Shown here piece by piece: positions 43,531 through 52,647 of a stretch of DNA of 64,000 bases. The DNA is from GCA-2705995 sp965661625 (lineage in GTDB: Bacteria > Bacteroidota > Bacteroidia > Flavobacteriales_G > Salibacteraceae): assembly GCA_965661625.1 (NCBI GenBank), contig CBFIEM010000002.1:186001-250000 (forward strand). Reading direction: 5' to 3'. Position 1 is the stretch's first letter. Every line of letters begins with the position of its first letter. A program made the position numbers and the translations under genes. Under the pieces are notes generated by a model that was given only the letters and a program-made list of their open reading frames with translations, was not told where the DNA came from and made no database searches.

Positions 43531-44584
43531 TGCATCGCGTTTTGACTCCTTCAATGGTTGAGTCTCGAATTAATCCTTGACTTCGTGGCAAATCAAGGAC
43601 TTGTTTAACGGTATTCACATTTCCGGCGGGTACCGACTTAGCTTTGCATAGTTTTAAAAAGTCGATACTGTAAAGTTTTGCAAACCTATCTGCTAGTAAT
43701 TGGTGAAGTTCTTCTCGGTGATTAACCCGGGAAGGATTCGTTGAAAATTTGTGGCTTTCGATTAAGTATTCCATACTCAGGATTTCACATAAATGAGAAA
43801 ACTGACTTTCCGAACCAATGGCGATAATTACATGATTACCATCTTTAGTTTCAAATACATCTCCGTAGGGCGCAATATTAGGATGGTAAGTACCCATTGG
43901 TTTTGGAGTATGTGACTCCATTAGGTAATTGGTTGCCTGATTGGAAAGCATTGAAAGTGCAGCATCAAATAAATTCACACTGATTTTCTGCGCTTCGTCA
44001 ATTGCTGGCCGTCTAATTAACGCTAGAAGAATAGCCTCTTTCATCAGATGTCCAGCTGTTTGGTCGATTAAAGCTACAGGAAGCTTCGCTAGGTTTTTAG
44101 TATTGGTTCCGGTCATACTAATGAATCCAGCTTCAGCTTGCAGTACTACATCAAAAGCAGGTCTGGTGTCATTTTCACCATAACCAGAAAGGTGCGCGAA
44201 AATCAATTTTGAATTGATAGCCTTTAAATCATCAAAAGTGACGTTAAACCTTTTTGCTGAATTATGTTTGAAATTGGAGATCACTATATCTGAGTTAGCA
44301 ACTTCATTATGCAACCAAGCCTGATCTGAGGCTTTGCTTAAATCTTTGCGAACAATGTTTTTACCATAATTTACGGATGCGTAATAGGCACTAATCGATT
44401 TGTCTGGTGTTTCTGAAGATAGACGCCAAGTTCGCGTTATATCTCCACCGTTTGTTGGGTGTTCAATCTTGATTACCTGGGCACCAAGTTCTGCTAGAAA
44501 CATGCCAACACTGGGGCCAGCTAGTACACCAGCTAGTTCAATAACTTTGAGATCACTTAAGTACTTAGATTGGTGATTATCCAT
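43499..44584 (-). CDS. CaiB/BaiF family (class III) CoA-transferase
   Basis: A 361-residue protein with the class III CoA-transferase opening LSDLKVIELAGVLAGPSVGMFLAELGAQVIKIE, shown here in two blocks as VIELAGVLAGP and FLAELGAQVIKIEHP, then NYGKNIVRKDL, and the AHLSGYGE segment. Such enzymes swap CoA between carboxylic acids, such as carnitine, oxalate or bile acids; the substrate is unknown. I use the ATG at 44584; the frame is open further upstream (to 44782), but that part overlaps the promoter of the divergent SprB-repeat gene. Confidence 0.9.
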   Translation of the reverse strand: MDNHQSKYLSDLKVIELAGVLAGPSVGMFLAELGAQVIKIEHPTNGGDITRTWRLSSETPDKSISAYYASVNYGKNIVRKDLSKASDQAWLHNEVANSDIVISNFKHNSAKRFNVTFDDLKAINSKLIFAHLSGYGENDTRPAFDVVLQAEAGFISMTGTNTKNLAKLPVALIDQTAGHLMKEAILLALIRRPAIDEAQKISVNLFDAALSMLSNQATNYLMESHTPKPMGTYHPNIAPYGDVFETKDGNHVIIAIGSESQFSHLCEILSMEYLIESHKFSTNPSRVNHREELHQLLADRFAKLYSIDFLKLCKAKSVPAGNVNTVKQVLDLPRSQGLIRDSTIEGVKTRCITSIPFAFDV

Positions 44585-44691
44585 AAAGCGTGAAAGTTTA
44601 ACGCGTAAAATTGAGTAAATACCACAACATGATTGTTTTATTTTGTTTGATATTCGAACTACCGAGATGAACCTCACGTTCGACCCTTTTT

Positions 44692-44699
44692 TATCTTTG
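44692..44699 (+). promoter_or_regulatory. Bacteroidota -7 box (TATCTTTG) for the SprB-repeat gene
   Basis: TAnnTTTG match 74 bases before the ATG at 44773, giving a leader of about 67 bases. Confidence 0.5.
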
Positions 44700-44772
44700 T
44701 TGAGAACAACAACCTGAAAAGCAACGGGTGAGTGGCGTTTCGCGTTTATAGAAGAGCCATAATCCAACCCAA

Positions 44773-47700
44773 ATGAAACCAACCCTAATCATACTTTTAT
44801 TGGGCTTATTGTCCCTTGAAGTCCATTCTCAGTGCGGTCCGAATGTCCCCAGTTTTACAGTAGACTTGAGTGCAAACCCTGATACAACATGGTTATCGCC
44901 ATTCGTTGTGCGTGATGATACCTGCTGTGGGGCGACTGCTCCTGATAAGTGTGTGGAATTTGTCCTCACTTTACACCCTTCAGCACAAGGAATCATTTTT
45001 GATGTTTGTGACGGTGCATCGCCACCAGGAGCATTATTTTATCAAATAGGCTGTGGCCCTCCAATTGCAGTGGGTAATGCTATCTGCCTGAACGGACCGG
45101 GTCCTCATACCATTACATTCTGCAAGCCAGGGAATAATAACAACGTTTATTGCATAACCTCCATTCCAGCACCATCAGCAGGGCCAGATATTGCTGTCAA
45201 TGATGGCTGTCAAGGTCAAATTGCAGTTGCCGGCCTTCACCCCGATTCAATTACATGGACTTCGGTGTTTCCAGGTGCTACAGGTGCTTACAATACCTAC
45301 TTAAGCTGCACTACATGCGACACAGTTGATGTGGTTGCTCAGCCGGGCTATCCAGCATATGTTGATTATCAAGTTTGTGGAACACCATTGGGAGGATGCT
45401 CAACTACACCGCAATTCTGTGATACGGTGCGCACCTATTTTAATAGCACCTTATCGGCAACGATCAACCCGTTGAATCCAGCAATATGCTTCGGTGCAAC
45501 TTCCACTAATTTAACGGCGATTGGAGGCGGAGGAACCCCCCTTACACTTACCATTGGAGTACGGGCGACACGGCACAAGTTATCCCTGTTGGTGTAGGTA
45601 CCTATTGGGTAGAAATAAGCGATACAAGCGGATGTCCGCCGGTGTACGATACAGTAACTGTAACTTCCTTCGCCAATACCATTCAAGCTTTGGCTGGAAA
45701 CGATACTGTGATTTGTGAACAAAACCCAGTGGTAAACTTGAACGGGAGTGTTATTGCTGCTTCAGGCGGTGTATGGGGTGGAGGAACAGGAGTGTTTGCT
45801 CCAAACGATTCAGATTTAAACGTTACTTATACACCCTCTGCAAGTGAACTCGCAGCAGGAACAGTGACGTTATCTTTAACGACAACAGGAAATGGTTCAT
45901 GTCCTCCGGATACGGATTATGTTTCCATCCAAATAACAACCTTCGGAGCTAATGTATTACCTATTCAGCAAAATGTTAGTTGTTGGGGACTTTCCGATGC
46001 TTACGTCATTTTATCGCTTTCTGGTGGAAATACACCTCATAATTTTTTGTGGTCATCTGGGTCTACGAATAATTCTGCATTAAACTTGTCTGCAGGACAA
46101 GTTCAAGTTACAATAGAGGATAACTTTGGATGTTTTATTGATACCTCTTTTCTAGTCACAGAGCCTTCACCATTAAATGTAGATTCCATTTTCTTTACAC
46201 CAGTTTCATGCAATGGAGGCAGTGATGGCTCTGCACAAATTAATGTGTCTGGAGCTATAGCTCCTTATGGTTACACATGGACCAATGGTTCAACCAATAG
46301 TATAAGTGGTAACTTAAGTGCAGGTTCAGCTGCTGTAACTGTAAGTGATGCCAATGGCTGTTCTTTAGATACATTTATTACCATAACAGAGCCCACAGCG
46401 CTGGTGCTGGGAGGATCTTTAAACAATGTTCTTTGTAATGGAGGAAGCTCAGGAAACGCAACGGTAAATGCAATTGGAGGTACTGCAGGGTATGGTTATT
46501 TATGGTCTTCGAATGCGAATAGTTCAACAGACTCAACTGCATCAGGTTTGGCAATAGGTAACTATTCAGTAACGGTTACAGATGCAAATGGGTGTTCAGC
46601 GGACACGAATTTTACAATAGCTGAACCAACGCCCTTAACATGGTCAGGACTGAGTGTGTTCAATGTGGATTGTTTTGGTAACTCCACGGGTTCAGCATCA
46701 GCCACAGCCCAAGGAGGGACTCCCAATTATACGTATCAATGGGGGGTGAATTCTGGAAATCAACAAGGACAAAATGCCACTCAGTTAGCAGCGGGAACGT
46801 ATTCAGTATCTGCAACAGATGCCAACGGTTGCGTGCTTGATTCTACCATAACCATAACTCAACCGCAAGTGTTGGCAACAACCACTTCGTTTGTTGAGCC
46901 CACCTGTTTTGGGTTTTTGGATGGTTCAGCAACGGTAAGCATAACAGGGGGAACAGGCCCCTTGCAATACCTTTGGGATCAGGCTACGGGATTCCAAACA
47001 GATTCTACCGCCATAAATTTAGGTTCAGGAACTTACGCTGTTAATGTAACAGACGCCAATGGTTGTGTAAGCACTTCATCTGTTAGTATTACACAGCCAA
47101 CAAGTGTTGCAGTTCAGTATGTATCAGCCGATGTTTCATGCAATGGTGGTTCAGATGGATCTATAACAATTACAGCATCTGGAGGTACACCAACATATAC
47201 CTATTTATGGTCAAATGGAGCAGCAGGTCCTAATGATCCTTCTGCAACAAGCTTAGCTGCGGGAGTATATCAGGTAACCGTTGAAGATGCCAATGGCTGT
47301 CAGTTCCCCATTTTAGACACGATCTTTGAACCAAGCGTAATTGGTGTTTCTTTAAATAACGTAAGTGACGTAACCATCTGTGCGGGAGATACTTTTTTGT
47401 TGGATGCAATAGCCAATGGAGGTACGCAACCCTATTCATATACATGGAGTGATGCGAGTTTTCCAGATAATCCAAATCAGCAAGTGGCACCATTAAACTC
47501 CAGTACGTATTCTGTAACGGTGACCGATATTAACAACTGTCCCCCAGCAGAGGATACCATTCGGATAACGGTAATCAACATCTTTGATGATTTTATTGAT
47601 GTTACGAATACAGGTCCCATATGTTTTGGTGATGATGTTGATATTGAAGGCTTCCACAATGGCGTTGAAGGACCATTTGTTTATTCCTGGAACACCTTAA

Positions 47701-48617
47701 ATGAAACTACTTTAGGTCCACATACAGATAGTCCAGACTCTACATTGGCATACATATTAACAGCTACAGATCAGTGTAATAACTCAATCTCAGATACGAC
47801 AGTAGTAACTGTTTTTCCATTGCCGAGTGTTGATCTTGATGATACGCTAGCATTGGGGTGTCCTGAATTGGTAGTTCAATTTTCACCCCCGACAGATGGA
47901 GAGCCAGGAACACAGTATACCTGGACGTTCGGGAATAGCGTTCAAAGTGGCTCCAACCCGGTATTTACCTATTCGAATACTGGTGTGTATGAGGTGTTTC
48001 TGAGCGCGATTTCAGCTCAAGGATGTAGCAATCAAAGCACGGATCCATCATATGTTATAGTTGTGCCTGCCCCTATTGCTATAATTGAAGTAGATCGAAT
48101 CGTTACACAAATTGATGATCCGGGTTTCCAATTTTATAATTCTTCAATTGATTACGACTCATGGGAATGGCTCTTCGAGGATAACATTGTAATTAATGAA
48201 CAAGACCCTTATTACCTTTTTCAAGACACAGGTAGTTTCACTACTCGGTTGATTGTATCTAATGCTTACGGCTGTACTGACTCTGCTTATTATATCGTTG
48301 AAGTTGGCCCCACACACAGGTTTGATGTTCCTAATGCTTTCACTCCAGTAGAAAATGGATCGGGAGGAGCTTATAATCCGTTTGATTTATCAAATGACGT
48401 GTTTTTTGTTTGGGCGGATTATGTTTCAGAATATCACTTGATGATTTTTAATCGTTGGGGAGAGCTTGTATTTGAATCAAAGGATCAAGAAATAGGGTGG
48501 GATGGAACATATAAGGGCCAACCTGCGCAACAAGATGTTTATGTTTGGAAAGCCGCAGTAACCTATACTGATGGTATTAAAAAATCTGGAACAGGAGATT
48601 TGACGTTAATTCGATGA
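44773..48617 (+). pseudogene. SprB-repeat T9SS surface protein, frameshifted
   Basis: One ancestral gene of about 1280 residues now split into two frames. The first part (44773-45597) has a signal peptide (to about residue 19, SLEVHSQ). At the C6 run near 45536-45541 one base is missing: adding a C restores GGTPPYTYHW and joins the frame continuing from 45642 without a gap. The second part carries six or seven SprB-type repeats, each ending in a DANGC-like motif, then Cys/PKD-like domains and a C-terminal gliding-motility (CHU_C) sorting domain with AFTPVENGSG and IFNRWGELVFESKD. It is a T9SS cargo adhesin or gliding protein, followed by porP/sprF. The frameshift could be a pseudogene, a phase-variable slip or a sequencing error. 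Confidence 0.82.
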
Positions 48618-49606
48618 GGATAGTACTTGCGATATCACTTCTTGGCCTACTTGGAAATGTGTTCGCACAAGATCCTCAGTACTCGCAATTCTATGCGAAT
48701 CCATTGTATTTAAATCCGGCTTTTGCAGGTACTTCAGATAATATGCGAATCTCCCTGAATAGCAGGTGGCAATGGCCAAAAATTCCTGGAGGGTTTAATA
48801 CGCACATGTTTTCTGCAGATTTCAATATTCAAGAGAAGGGGCTTGGTTTTGGAACCTATTTCATCGATGATGAGGCGGGAAGTGGCGGGCTAACTTATCG
48901 TGCAGCTTATGCTATTGCAAATTATAAACTGCCAATTGCGCGCGGTCACAACCTCAATGTTGCTATTAAAGCCGGCTTAGCATCTCGCTTTTATGATTTG
49001 AACCAGTTACTTTTTAGTGATCAAATAGCGCGAGGAGATGTCCCTGGAACGGTCGACCCCGATGTAAATGATGCGCGTGTAAATTACCCGGATTTAGGAA
49101 TAGGGTTCCTCTATCATCACCCACGGGTTTGGGCAGGAGTAAGCATCGATCATATGAATAACCCAAACTATACCTTCATAGAAGAGACGGAACTCCCTAC
49201 TAAAATAAGTACCCATTTGGGCTACCGCTTACCACTTGAACAAACGAGAAGGCGGAGGACTGTTCTTCGAAGTGTAATGCTTGCATTTCACTATAAAACG
49301 CAATTAGAATGGGATCAAATGGATATTGGTTTTTATTACCAACATTATGATTTCATTGTTGGTCTTTGGTACCGCGGGATGCCTGGTATTAAAAGCTACT
49401 TGCCTGGATATTCGAATCACGATGCTGTAATTTTGATGGTAGGAGCGCGTAAAGATGGTTGGAGCTTTGGATATAGCTATGACCTTACGATTTCTAAAAT
49501 ATTTGGAGACACTGGCGGAAGCCACGAGATTTCTATCGCACGCACCATAAAAGTCAAACGCAAAGTGAAGCGCAAAATTAGGATGCTGCCCTGTCCCACT
49601 TTTTAA
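48614..49606 (+). CDS. PorP/SprF family type IX secretion membrane protein
   Basis: A 330-residue protein with a signal peptide (to about residue 18, ending VFAQD) and the PorP/SprF pattern QYSQFYANPLYLNPAFAG, a beta-barrel-like alternation of hydrophobic residues and a basic C-terminal tail (KVKRKVKRKIR). SprF is required to export or anchor its partner SprB-type protein to the surface. The ATG overlaps the stop of the upstream SprB-repeat gene by four bases (ATGA), so the two form one coupled operon. Confidence 0.93.
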   Translation: MRIVLAISLLGLLGNVFAQDPQYSQFYANPLYLNPAFAGTSDNMRISLNSRWQWPKIPGGFNTHMFSADFNIQEKGLGFGTYFIDDEAGSGGLTYRAAYAIANYKLPIARGHNLNVAIKAGLASRFYDLNQLLFSDQIARGDVPGTVDPDVNDARVNYPDLGIGFLYHHPRVWAGVSIDHMNNPNYTFIEETELPTKISTHLGYRLPLEQTRRRRTVLRSVMLAFHYKTQLEWDQMDIGFYYQHYDFIVGLWYRGMPGIKSYLPGYSNHDAVILMVGARKDGWSFGYSYDLTISKIFGDTGGSHEISIARTIKVKRKVKRKIRMLPCPTF

Positions 49607-49612
49607 GCATAA

Positions 49613-49636
49613 AAAAAGGCCGCTAAAAGCGACCTT
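49613..49636 (+). terminator. terminator after porP/sprF
   Basis: The imperfect stem AAGGCCGCT/AGCGACCTT (one C-A mismatch) after an A-run, before tRNA-Leu. Confidence 0.55.
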
Positions 49637-49642
49637 ATATCG

Positions 49643-49725
49643 TACCCGGAACTGGATTCGAACCAGCACGAGCGTAGCTCACTACCCCCTCAAGGTAGCG
49701 TGTCTACCAATTTCACCACCCGGGT
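49643..49725 (-). tRNA. tRNA-Leu (anticodon GAG)
   Basis: The minus strand folds with acceptor ACCCGGG/TCCGGGT, the anticodon stem CTACC/GGTAG and loop TTGAGGG, and T arm GTTCGAATC. The long variable arm and discriminator A are typical of leucine tRNAs. Confidence 0.9.
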
Positions 49726-49851
49726 ATCATCCTATTTGGATGTCACAAATTTATAAAAATCAATTCAGCGGGCATTAACAAATGAATAATTATCAGCCTA
49801 TTTTAAAAGCGTGCGAGTTCTTCTATCTTCGGATACACAAACGGTTGTATT

Positions 49852-50535
49852 ATGTCTAGTACAGAAAGTAAATTGTGGCACTTGGAACGGATTAATTTGT
49901 TCAAAGATTTGTCACCCGATGATTTAGAGGATATAGATCGCGTAGCATCTATGAAGACTATGGTAAAGGATGCGTTTATTTATTTTCCAGAAGAGCCTTC
50001 TAAAATTATATTTCTCTTAAAAGAGGGGCGAGTTAAGCTCGGTACCTATTCGGAGGATGGAAAGGAAATTATCAAAAAGATTCTGGAACCGGGCGAAGTA
50101 TTTGGAGAGTTGGCAATTGCCGGACAGGAAAAACGGCAAGATTTTGCGCAAGTATTGGATAAAAATGTGCGGTTATGTGCCATTAATAAAGATGAAATGC
50201 TGAAGCTCCTCAACAATCACCCAACCCTTGGATTGAAAGTCACAACCCTTATTGGGGAGCGACTGCAACAAGTTGAAAGAAAATATGAAAATTTGATTTT
50301 TAAGGACGCGAAAGGCAGAATCGTTGAGTTTCTAAAAACAATGGCGCTTGAAAAGGGGAGAAAGGTGGGTTATGAATATGCCATCAAGCACAAACTTACC
50401 CATCAAGATATTGCTAACCTCACCGCTACTTCGCGTCAAACCGTCACAATTGTGCTAAATGAATTGCGTGAACAAGGTATCATTGGATTCGACCGGACTT
50501 CTTTTATAATTCATGAAATAGACCAGCTTGTATGA
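49852..50535 (+). CDS. Crp/Fnr family transcriptional regulator
   Basis: A 227-residue regulator with a cyclic-nucleotide-binding-type N-terminal domain (LKEGRVKLGTYSEDGKEIIKKILEPGEVFGELAI) given here in parts, and a C-terminal Crp helix-turn-helix HQDIANLTATSRQTVTIVLNELREQG with the recognition helix SRQTVT. No cluster of four N-terminal Cys for an Fe-S centre is seen, so it is not a classical oxygen-sensing Fnr. Its stop overlaps the CxxC protein gene by four bases. Confidence 0.9.
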   Translation: MSSTESKLWHLERINLFKDLSPDDLEDIDRVASMKTMVKDAFIYFPEEPSKIIFLLKEGRVKLGTYSEDGKEIIKKILEPGEVFGELAIAGQEKRQDFAQVLDKNVRLCAINKDEMLKLLNNHPTLGLKVTTLIGERLQQVERKYENLIFKDAKGRIVEFLKTMALEKGRKVGYEYAIKHKLTHQDIANLTATSRQTVTIVLNELREQGIIGFDRTSFIIHEIDQLV

Positions 50536-50762
50536 GGTATATAGTTTTTGTTGGCACAAACTGTCATGATTGTCACCTTGTAAAGGAGTTCTTGGAAGAG
50601 GAGAACATCGCTGTGAACATTGAAAACATGGATACCCCTAATGGGGTTAAACCTCCACATGATGTATATGCACTTCCAGCACTTTTTATTGAAGGAAAGC
50701 TTATCGCTTACGGAGTGGATATTATTGAGAAGATAAAAGCAGATCGAGCTGGAGAGAAATAA
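50532..50762 (+). CDS. small thioredoxin/glutaredoxin-like CxxC protein
   Basis: A 76-residue protein MRYIVFVGTNCHDCHLVKEFL with the redox motif CHDC (Cys11, Cys14) after the first strand, a cis-Pro-like LPALFIEGK and the layout of a minimal glutaredoxin. It is translationally coupled to the Crp/Fnr gene (ATGA), so it may link redox state to that regulator or merely share its transcript. A terminator and tRNA-Lys follow. Confidence 0.8.
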   Translation: MRYIVFVGTNCHDCHLVKEFLEEENIAVNIENMDTPNGVKPPHDVYALPALFIEGKLIAYGVDIIEKIKADRAGEK

Positions 50763-50788
50763 AAAAGGCCTCGATTTCTCGAGGCCTT
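50763..50788 (+). terminator. terminator after the CxxC gene
   Basis: The strong stem AAGGCCTCGA/TCGAGGCCTT with a TTTC loop, flanked by A and T runs. Confidence 0.8.
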
Positions 50789-50790
50789 CG

Positions 50791-50863
50791 TGATTCGGCT
50801 GGGGTTCGAACCCAGGACCCTAACATTAAAAGTGTTATGCTCTACCAGCTGAGCTACCGAATC
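50791..50863 (-). tRNA. tRNA-Lys (anticodon TTT)
   Basis: The minus strand shows acceptor GATTCGG/CCGAATC, anticodon stem TAACA/TGTTA with loop CTTTTAA (anticodon TTT) and T arm GGTTCGAACC. Confidence 0.92.
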
Positions 50864-50992
50864 GTTGTTTTGGGGTTGCAAATATAAGAGCATTTGTCAT
50901 TCCTCAAAACATCCATTCACTAAAATTATCCCTTTATTTTTACGAATGGCTATAACGCATTAATTTACATCTTGTTCAAGTCTTAAAGTAGA

Positions 50993-51526
50993 ATGAAAAA
51001 AATGGAAAAAGTCTTTCTTGTGGGGTATATGGGGGCCGGAAAAACGAGCTTAGGAAAGCGGTTGGCTAATAAATTATCGCTTCAATTCTTAGACCTTGAT
51101 TTATACATTGAAGAACGCGAGGGATATACGGTGCGAGAGATTTTTCAAAATGAAGGAGAGTCATACTTCAGGAAAGTAGAACACAGTATCATTCAAAGTA
51201 TCTGTTCAGATGATACGAAATGGCTTGTGTCAACTGGAGGAGGGACTCCTTGCTTTCACGAGAACATGGAACTCATGAATTCTTCGGGGGTTACAGTTTA
51301 CTTAAAAACTTCACCAGAAGCCCTTCACGAGCGATTGGTAAAGGCAAAACAAAAGCGCCCACTTTTAGAGAACAGAAGTAACGATGAGATGCTCTCTTAC
51401 ATTCAGCGGCACCTGATCGAGCGTATGCCATATTATGAACAAAGTTCAATTACGGTTGATGCCTTGTCCATTAATGCAGCAAAATTGCAAGAACTCGTCG
51501 CTGACATAAATGAAAAATTATTCTAG
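50993..51526 (+). CDS. aroK: shikimate kinase
   Basis: A 177-residue kinase with the P-loop GYMGAGKTS (11-19), the DLDLYIEEREG shikimate-binding Asp pair, and the lid region RPLLENRS. It phosphorylates shikimate at the 3-hydroxyl in aromatic amino acid synthesis. Its end overlaps the convergent phosphoribosyltransferase gene by nine bases. No other aro genes are adjacent. Confidence 0.95.
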   Translation: MKKMEKVFLVGYMGAGKTSLGKRLANKLSLQFLDLDLYIEEREGYTVREIFQNEGESYFRKVEHSIIQSICSDDTKWLVSTGGGTPCFHENMELMNSSGVTVYLKTSPEALHERLVKAKQKRPLLENRSNDEMLSYIQRHLIERMPYYEQSSITVDALSINAAKLQELVADINEKLF

Positions 51527-52039
51527 GTAAACGCAATCTTCACTCCCAAACGCTACTGAAATGTGCTCTTGAAGTGTAGTAGCCAGAGTAAGTCCTACAT
51601 AGTCAGCCCTAATTGGGAAATTGCGATGCCTTCTGTCAACTAGCACAACAGTTTGCATTCCTTTTGGATTGCATCCTATTATGTGATGGGTTGCATGAAT
51701 GAGCGCTTTCCCTGTATTGAGTACATCATCAACCAAAATGATAGTTTGATTTTCTATTTCAGCAGGGTTGAATGAAGCTTTTACGGGCGCTGATAACTGA
51801 GCGTCCTTATCAAGTGATAAGTTAAAATGAATGATTTCAGCGCTACAAAGTTCATTGAGCAGGTTGGCTAAGCGCTTTGATAAAATTGCTCCACGGTCTT
51901 CAATTCCCACTAAAACCAAACGCTCTTCTTGGTAATTGTTCTCAATTATCTGATGAGCAATGCGCTTAATTTTTCGCTGAATTTGAATGTGATCTAAAAT
52001 TACTGTCCTTGATTTCACGTTGAATGATTCTTTGCTCAA
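51518..52039 (-). CDS. phosphoribosyltransferase, PyrR-like
   Basis: A 173-residue type I phosphoribosyltransferase with the PRPP motif TIILVDDVLNTGKAL (residues 97-111 approximately) and the PyrR-like VLVDRRHRNFPIRADYVGL segment. PyrR binds pyr mRNA and also has weak uracil phosphoribosyltransferase activity; here no pyr genes are nearby, so a purine- or pyrimidine-salvage role or an RNA-binding regulator role are both possible. It is two bases downstream of the TPMT-like gene on the same strand. Confidence 0.83.
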   Translation of the reverse strand: MSKESFNVKSRTVILDHIQIQRKIKRIAHQIIENNYQEERLVLVGIEDRGAILSKRLANLLNELCSAEIIHFNLSLDKDAQLSAPVKASFNPAEIENQTIILVDDVLNTGKALIHATHHIIGCNPKGMQTVVLVDRRHRNFPIRADYVGLTLATTLQEHISVAFGSEDCVYLE

Positions 52040-52041
52040 AG

Positions 52042-52647
52042 CTAGTTTTTCTTCTGAAACTCAATAAACAGTTCACGTCCCATCCTTGGAGCAACTGAAT
52101 TTTTTGAAGTTTCCATGGTTTTTATATCGAAGAGCGGAGAAAATAGCGCTTCATATTCGGCTGCATCTCCGCCAAATGGCGGTTCATCATCCTGCATTTT
52201 TTGCTTCCAAAGCAATCCAACGACGATTCCATTTGGCTTGAGAAGCGAGGCTGTCTTTTGCACATACTGCTTGCGCAATGAAGGAGCTATAGCACAGAAA
52301 AAAGTCTGTTCTACTATCACATCGTATTCACCCTTATGATCAAAGTAATCTTCATGAAATAGGTGATTGGATGGAATACCTATAGACTGGAGGTAATTCA
52401 ATGGTTTTGTTGAAAGATCTAATCCATGAACGTACTTATGACCTGCTAAAAATAAATGCATCACTTCATGCCCATTTCCACATCCGGGCACTAAGATCGC
52501 AGACTTAGAATAATCGCGAGTTTCGAAAAAATGCGCAATGGGTGGAGAAACTTCTCCCAAATCCCAGCCTGTTTCTTCATTGCGGTAACGAGTTGACCAA
52601 TACGCTTCTTCAAATAAGTTATCCTTTGCTCTCATCCTCGTTTTCAT
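52042..52647 (-). CDS. TPMT/SAM-dependent methyltransferase
   Basis: About 201 residues from the ATG at 52647, with the family sequence WSTRYRNEETGWDLGEVSPPIAHFFE and motif I ILVPGCGNGHEV, LDLSTKPLNYL and the VVGLLWKQKMQDDEPPFGG segment of thiopurine S-methyltransferase-like proteins. Substrate unknown; such enzymes methylate thiols, selenols or tellurium in bacteria. The start overlaps the rlmD stop by 29 bases. An alternative ATG at 52635 is possible. Confidence 0.85.
   Translation of the reverse strand: MKTRMRAKDNLFEEAYWSTRYRNEETGWDLGEVSPPIAHFFETRDYSKSAILVPGCGNGHEVMHLFLAGHKYVHGLDLSTKPLNYLQSIGIPSNHLFHEDYFDHKGEYDVIVEQTFFCAIAPSLRKQYVQKTASLLKPNGIVVGLLWKQKMQDDEPPFGGDAAEYEALFSPLFDIKTMETSKNSVAPRMGRELFIEFQKKN

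Noticed and set aside
43499..44782. CoA-transferase starting at 44782 (427 residues)
   Set aside because: The extra 66 N-terminal residues lack family resemblance and overlap the promoter and start of the divergent SprB-repeat gene; the ATG at 44584 gives the normal length.
45642..47600. Periodic repeats looking like a CRISPR array
   Set aside because: The periodicity is that of SprB protein repeats in an open coding frame; spacing and sequence are not those of CRISPR repeats.
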